A stretch of 9,722 bases of DNA from Candidatus Zixiibacteriota bacterium. GTDB taxonomy: Bacteria; Zixibacteria; MSB-5A5; GN15; FEB-12. The notes under the pieces are model-generated. The model saw only the letters and a program-made list of their open reading frames with translations, searched no databases and was not told the DNA's origin. A program made the translations under genes and the position numbers. The stretch is from contig JAUVAR010000082.1 in assembly GCA_030591625.1 (NCBI GenBank), positions 1-9,722 of the forward strand. The letters run 5' to 3'. Shown here in pieces: positions 6,390 through 9,722 of this stretch (position 1 is the stretch's first letter; each line of letters starts with the position of its first letter).

Positions 6390-7394
6390 TCTGTATTCTT
6401 CTGCTATAGCGAGCTTGTAAAGATCAAGAATATTCTTGTGACCCGCAAATGCTGCCACTAAAAGCAAAAGGGATGATCTGGGCAGATGAAAATTAGTCAA
6501 TAAATGGTCGAAATTCTTAAATTTATATCCCGGCCTGATAACCAGATCAGTCAACCCCGCAAACGGCATAATCTCACCATTTTTGACTTTAGCCGATTCG
6601 AGTGTCCGCACCGAAGTTGTCCCGACCGAAAACAGCTTTCCACCTTTGTCATGTACCCGATTAATCGCATGTGCCGACTCTTTAGTTATCTCGGCAAATT
6701 CAGGATCGACCGCATGATCTGCAATATTATCAACCTGCACCGGACGAAATGTCCCCGGTCCTACATGCAACGTAAGCGGAATAACTGACACACCAAAGGC
6801 TTCAATCGAACTTAACAGTGATGGTGTAAAATGAAACCCGGCCGTCGGCGCAGCAACCGCACCCTGCTTTTCATCCGAAGCATAAACAGTCTGGTAACGT
6901 CTTAGATCCGATGGCACCGTTGATCTTGAAATATATGGCGGCAATGGTACCTTCCCAAATTTCTGCACAATACGTTGTCGCACCTGCGAAGATTCAAACC
7001 TGACCTGCCATCTTCCTTCACCAATCTCTTTCACTAATTCAAGATGATGCTTCTGGTCGAATATTATATCTTCTCCAACTTTCAATCTTCTGCTCGGACG
7101 TGCCATCCCTTCCCAAAGCTCACCATATGCACTATCAACTAATCGAGCGAGAAGAATTTCAACTAAAGCTCCGGTCTTTCGATTACCCAACAATCTGGCT
7201 TTGAACACTTTGGTATTATTAACAATTAGCGCATCACCCTTTTTTAAGAAAGACTCAATACTACTAAACTTCAAATGATTAGTCTTTTCAGTCTTGCGAT
7301 CAAAAACAAGCAGACGTGATCGGTCTCTCCTTCGACTTGGAGTCTGGGCAATCAGGTGCTCAGGAAGATCGTAATCAAATTCTGAAATATCCAT
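6354..7394 (-). CDS. queA: S-adenosylmethionine:tRNA ribosyltransferase-isomerase
   Basis: Transfers and isomerises the ribosyl part of AdoMet onto 7-aminomethyl-7-deazaguanine in tRNA, making epoxyqueuosine at the wobble position of GUN-anticodon tRNAs; cytoplasmic. The 346 residues are full length. Family segments in order: FDYDLPEHLIAQTP (6-19) with RDRSRLL (23-29), NNTKVFKARL (59-68), GAVAAPTAGFHFT (178-190), LHVGPGTFRPV (209-219), FSVGTTSVRTLES (255-267), NFHLPRSSLLLLVAAF (301-316) and YRFYSYGDAMLL (334-345). The usual MHxE element is VDPE here (229-232), a departure worth noting. Presence of queA implies use of preQ1 made or salvaged elsewhere. The ATG lacks a Shine-Dalgarno and has a perfect TATAAT seven bases upstream. 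The gap to the upstream 94-codon gene is 27 bases. Confidence 0.97.
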   Translation of the reverse strand: MDISEFDYDLPEHLIAQTPSRRRDRSRLLVFDRKTEKTNHLKFSSIESFLKKGDALIVNNTKVFKARLLGNRKTGALVEILLARLVDSAYGELWEGMARPSRRLKVGEDIIFDQKHHLELVKEIGEGRWQVRFESSQVRQRIVQKFGKVPLPPYISRSTVPSDLRRYQTVYASDEKQGAVAAPTAGFHFTPSLLSSIEAFGVSVIPLTLHVGPGTFRPVQVDNIADHAVDPEFAEITKESAHAINRVHDKGGKLFSVGTTSVRTLESAKVKNGEIMPFAGLTDLVIRPGYKFKNFDHLLTNFHLPRSSLLLLVAAFAGHKNILDLYKLAIAEEYRFYSYGDAMLLL

Positions 7395-7431
7395 CGGTGA
7401 AATTATATCGTTTGAAGTTAGTTATTGAAAA
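7395..7431 (-). promoter_or_regulatory. Candidate queA promoter giving a leaderless mRNA
   Basis: The minus strand has a perfect -10 box TATAAT (7407-7402), then seven bases, then the queA ATG. A weak -35, TTTTCA (7431-7426, four of six), stands 18 bases upstream and overlaps the 3' end of the preceding gene. The expected start of transcription falls at the ATG itself. The bases before the ATG (TTCACCG) offer no ribosome binding site. Confidence 0.5.
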
Positions 7432-7706
7432 AGCGTAAGCTTATCGAAAAGAATCTGAACCAGAGCTTTCTGTTCATCGCTCAGACCTATTGGCATAATT
7501 GATGTTTTTACCATTATATCGAGCGCATCCAAAGCTACTCTTACATCACCAACAGTTAATACAAACCCGTTTTCATCATGAAGTTTATCTCTGAATTTCA
7601 AAGTCTCAGTTGCCAGCTCATTAACTATTTTGACAGCTTTAGGGTCAGACTTATCCAACCCATCGGTCATAGATTCTATTAACAACTTTATCTGATCGTC
7701 TGACAT
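7422..7706 (-). CDS. Conserved-looking small protein of unknown function (94 residues)
   Basis: I do not recognise this protein. It is a soluble, acidic, mostly helical-looking sequence with no signal peptide, membrane segment, cysteine or obvious metal motif. The N-terminal half (MSDDQIKLLIESM, then repeated charged/aliphatic spacing to about residue 40) looks amphipathic. The C-terminal part (52-93) has regularly spaced hydrophobics (VGDVRVALDALDIMV, QKALVQILFDKL) compatible with a helical bundle or a protein-binding role. It is very likely real: GGAGGT lies eight bases before the ATG, the reading frame fills the ruvB-queA interval, and codon use resembles its neighbours. It follows ruvB by 32 bases, so it is probably translated from the ruvCAB transcript. 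A link to junction processing or to tRNA modification would be a guess. Confidence 0.8.
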   Translation of the reverse strand: MSDDQIKLLIESMTDGLDKSDPKAVKIVNELATETLKFRDKLHDENGFVLTVGDVRVALDALDIMVKTSIMPIGLSDEQKALVQILFDKLTLFQ

Positions 7707-7714
7707 ATCAAATA

Positions 7715-7720
7715 ACCTCC
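7715..7720 (-). promoter_or_regulatory. Strong ribosome binding site of the 94-codon gene
   Basis: GGAGGT, an excellent match to the anti-Shine-Dalgarno, stands eight bases before the ATG at 7706. It is the best such site in the window and the main evidence that this small unknown gene is expressed. Confidence 0.8.
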
Positions 7721-7738
7721 AGTTACAAAACTCAAGCT

Positions 7739-8770
7739 CTACCTGAGAAACGACTGTTGAGAACCTCCCGATGGGAGCGTTAACCCAAGATGCGAAGTCG
7801 CCTTTTCCGAAACCATACGACCTCGCTTTGTCCGTTGCAAGAAACCTATCTTCAATAAATACGGCTCGACCATATCAACCAGCGTATCTGACTCTTCACT
7901 CAAAGTAGCAGCAAGAGCTTCAATACCAACCGGACCACCCTTGTAATATTCGATTATAACTTTCAGCAATTTACGATCAAGTGTATCAAGTCCCGCCGAA
8001 TCAACTCCTTCGGCATCCAAAGCTTTACCCGATATCTCTGCATTAATCAAGCCGTCGGCTTTCACAGCCGCATAATCTCTAACTCTGCGAAGCAACCGAT
8101 TAGCAATCCGGGGAGTCCCACGAGAGCGACCTGCCACAAGCATAGCTGCCTCATCATCAATAGTTATATCAAGAAGTGCCGCCGAGCGAATCACAATCTC
8201 TTTTATCTCATCAGGAGGATAGAAATCGATATGATAATATAGTCCAAACCTATCCCGAAACGGTGCCGAGAGCATCCCGGCGCGGGTTGTTGCACCAACC
8301 AAAGTAAACCGTTTCAACGGAATATTAATAACTTTTGCAAACGCACCCTTATCAACAACGAAATCAACTTTGAAATCTTCCATCGCCGGATAAATAAATT
8401 CTTCAATTGTAGCCGAAAGCCTGTGTATTTCATCGATAAAAAGGACATCACCCTCACGGAGATTTGTCAAAATCCCCATCAAATCACCTGCCTTCTGTAG
8501 TGATGGTCCCGAGGTTGCGATAATTCTGGCATCCATCTCTTTGGCTATAATATGAGCGAGAGTTGTCTTGCCTAACCCGGGAGGACCATAAAAGAGAATA
8601 TGCTCAGCCGGTTCATTGCGACCTTTCGCTGCCTCAATTAACACTCTAAGTTTTTCGCGTAACTCCCTCTGCCCCACATACTCAGAGATCGACTGCGGAC
8701 GTAACGAAAACTGCGCTAAATCCTCATTGGGAGATACTTCGTCACCTGAGACAATTCTTTCGCGGGTCAT
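7739..8770 (-). CDS. ruvB: Holliday junction branch-migration motor RuvB
   Basis: AAA+ ATPase that forms hexameric rings on DNA and, with RuvA, drives branch migration of Holliday junctions in recombination and repair. The 343 residues match the family. Walker A is GPPGLGKT (62-69), Walker B is FIDEIH (111-116), sensor 1 is GATTR (159-163), the arginine-finger region is PFRDRFG (170-176), and sensor 2 is RGTPRIANRL (217-226). The winged-helix DNA-binding domain follows (about 255-330, including GGPVGIEALA and EPYLLKIGFLQRTKRGR). The ATG overlaps the ruvA stop by 4 bases (ATGA), and GGAG about ten bases upstream lies inside ruvA, so the two are translationally coupled. It ends with TAG, the only such stop in the window. 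Confidence 0.98.
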   Translation of the reverse strand: MTRERIVSGDEVSPNEDLAQFSLRPQSISEYVGQRELREKLRVLIEAAKGRNEPAEHILFYGPPGLGKTTLAHIIAKEMDARIIATSGPSLQKAGDLMGILTNLREGDVLFIDEIHRLSATIEEFIYPAMEDFKVDFVVDKGAFAKVINIPLKRFTLVGATTRAGMLSAPFRDRFGLYYHIDFYPPDEIKEIVIRSAALLDITIDDEAAMLVAGRSRGTPRIANRLLRRVRDYAAVKADGLINAEISGKALDAEGVDSAGLDTLDRKLLKVIIEYYKGGPVGIEALAATLSEESDTLVDMVEPYLLKIGFLQRTKRGRMVSEKATSHLGLTLPSGGSQQSFLR

Positions 8771-9417
8771 TTAAGCATAGCTCCAGACTGTTCAGCCTTA
8801 AAAATCTCAGTTATCAAATCTTCGACTCTGGATAATTTCGGATTAGCCTTTACACCCAATTCAATCATTTTGTCTGCTTCCTGTTCAGAATACCCAAGCT
8901 GTGTGAGCACAAGCATCGCCTCATCGGCAAGTGGAGTCTTGTTACTTTTGGTAACCGAAGCAAGCGGTTCATCACTTTTAGAAAGCGCATACTTGGCTGT
9001 TTTACCATGAAGCTCGGCTATAATCTTCTCTGCCAGTCTTGCTCCTACTCCGGGGAGTTTACTCAGACGGCCCGCATCTTTGTTTTCGATTGCGGTAGCT
9101 ATTTCATTTATTGGTAATATCAACGACTTGAGAGCTTTTTTGACACCCAAACCGGGTACCTGTGTAAACAGCGAGAAAAACTCACGATCAATAGGATCAG
9201 TAAATCCAACCAATCGTGGAAAGTGATTCGATTTGCGATCACCCGCTTCGATATAATAAATCGTATCAAACGTTACATCAGTATCTTTATAACCATTTCC
9301 GGCCAATTTGTCCGCCAGGGCTGATGGAAGTTGCACTTCGTATGAAATCCCCTGGTTATCAACAAGTGCCTTTTGAGCAATTACACTAATCAATTTACCT
9401 TTGAGCCTGCTTATCAT
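8767..9417 (-). CDS. ruvA: Holliday junction DNA-binding protein RuvA
   Basis: Tetrameric protein that binds four-way junctions and loads RuvB. With the start placed at the ATG at 9417 the protein has 216 residues and begins MISRLKG, matching the family's MIGRLRG; the frame stays open 14 codons further upstream, but that would overlap ruvC by 46 bases and add a tail not seen in RuvA. Domain I is the OB-fold (1-62). Domain II holds two helix-hairpin-helix motifs, QVPGLGVKKA (86-95) and LPGVGARLAEKII (121-133). Domain III, which contacts RuvB, is about 164-206 (DEAMLVLTQLGYSEQEADK), after a linker rich in K and S. The start overlaps the ruvC stop by 4 bases (ATGA). Confidence 0.96.
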   Translation of the reverse strand: MISRLKGKLISVIAQKALVDNQGISYEVQLPSALADKLAGNGYKDTDVTFDTIYYIEAGDRKSNHFPRLVGFTDPIDREFFSLFTQVPGLGVKKALKSLILPINEIATAIENKDAGRLSKLPGVGARLAEKIIAELHGKTAKYALSKSDEPLASVTKSNKTPLADEAMLVLTQLGYSEQEADKMIELGVKANPKLSRVEDLITEIFKAEQSGAMLK

Positions 9418-9722
9418 GATCTTAAAGTCTCTCCCTTTTCTTCTACTCTGGCATGACAAACAGCTATCGCTATCGCATCAGCAACATCATTCGGCTCGGG
9501 CAATTCTCCAAGCGACAGAATAGATTTAACCATCTGCTGAACTTGAGTTTTGGTGGCTTGCCCATTTCCGGTCAATGATTTCTTAACACGAGTAGCAGCA
9601 TATTCACTTACTTTAATACCAGCCTCAGCAGCCGCCAAAAACATAACACCTCGCGCATGACCCATAATAATTGCAGTTGTCGGATGAGCATAATGCGAAT
9701 ACAGATTTTCGACCGCCATCAC
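9414..9722 (-). CDS. ruvC: Crossover junction endodeoxyribonuclease RuvC (C-terminal part, 5' end outside window)
   Basis: Holliday junction resolvase of the RNase H-like fold, cutting the junction after branch migration by RuvAB. The window holds the last 102 residues of a protein normally about 160-190 long, so roughly a third or more is missing, including the first catalytic Asp. Visible are the second acidic residue in AVENLY (E5 of the fragment) and the C-terminal pair D79 and D82 in NDVADAIAIAVCHA. The central GHARGVMFLAA and YAATRVKKSLTGNGQATKTQVQQMV segments, which bind DNA and form the dimer, are typical. The first complete codon in the window is GTG, but it is internal, not a start. 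It is coupled to ruvA by an ATGA overlap. Confidence 0.95.
   Translation of the reverse strand: MMAVENLYSHYAHPTTAIIMGHARGVMFLAAAEAGIKVSEYAATRVKKSLTGNGQATKTQVQQMVKSILSLGELPEPNDVADAIAIAVCHARVEEKGETLRS

Noticed and set aside
9418..9459. A longer ruvA reading frame adding 14 N-terminal residues
   Set aside because: It overlaps ruvC by 46 bases and adds a charged tail foreign to RuvA. The ATG at 9417 gives the standard MISRLKG start and an ATGA overlap, like ruvB.
9720..9722. GTG at the window edge as the ruvC start
   Set aside because: The protein homology continues beyond the edge: the fragment starts just before the second catalytic acid of RuvC, so the codon is an internal valine.
1..9722. 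A previously undescribed multi-gene system, defence island or mobile element
   Set aside because: Every gene but one belongs to a known housekeeping or widespread family, composition looks even, and there are no integrase, transposase, toxin or nuclease genes apart from ruvC.

Overview
This is a compact bacterial chromosome segment. All twelve protein genes and one tRNA gene lie on the minus strand, so transcription runs from the right edge of the window to the left. Base composition is moderately AT-rich (low 40s % GC by eye). Peptidoglycan (ddl), MEP-pathway isoprenoid (ispD, ispF) and queuosine (queA) genes show a bacterium. -10 boxes of the TATAAT type argue against Bacteroidetes, whose vegetative promoter is different. 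The phylum cannot be fixed from this sequence; the mixed housekeeping order with an M42 aminopeptidase would suit an uncultured or deep-branching lineage, but that is a guess.

Layout in transcription order. (1) Holliday-junction block: ruvC (5' part cut by the window edge), ruvA and ruvB, joined by 4-base ATGA overlaps, then a 94-codon gene of unknown function. (2) queA, with a perfect TATAAT placed 7 bases before its ATG and no Shine-Dalgarno. (3) A 105-base spacer, the longest non-coding stretch, with three 17-base-spaced repeats and a candidate promoter, again with the -10 box 7 bases before an ATG. (4) An envelope/isoprenoid run: ispD, ispF, a DedA-family membrane protein gene and ddl, all overlapping by 4 or 8 bases. 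(5) A HAD-family hydrolase and an M42 metallo-aminopeptidase, both starting with TTG behind good ribosome binding sites, then cysS. (6) tRNA-Thr(UGU) at the left edge, with its own promoter.

The genes are mostly core housekeeping. The most coherent functional group is ispD-ispF-dedA-ddl. MEP-pathway precursors feed undecaprenyl carrier lipid, some DedA proteins are known to recycle that carrier across the membrane, and Ddl makes the D-Ala-D-Ala that travels on it. I see no mobile element, CRISPR array, toxin-antitoxin pair or defence system, and no convincing new multi-gene system. The observations most worth a second look are the two matching leaderless-type start sites (queA, ispD), the tandem hairpin repeats between them, the 94-residue unknown, and a HAD protein lacking the second catalytic Asp.
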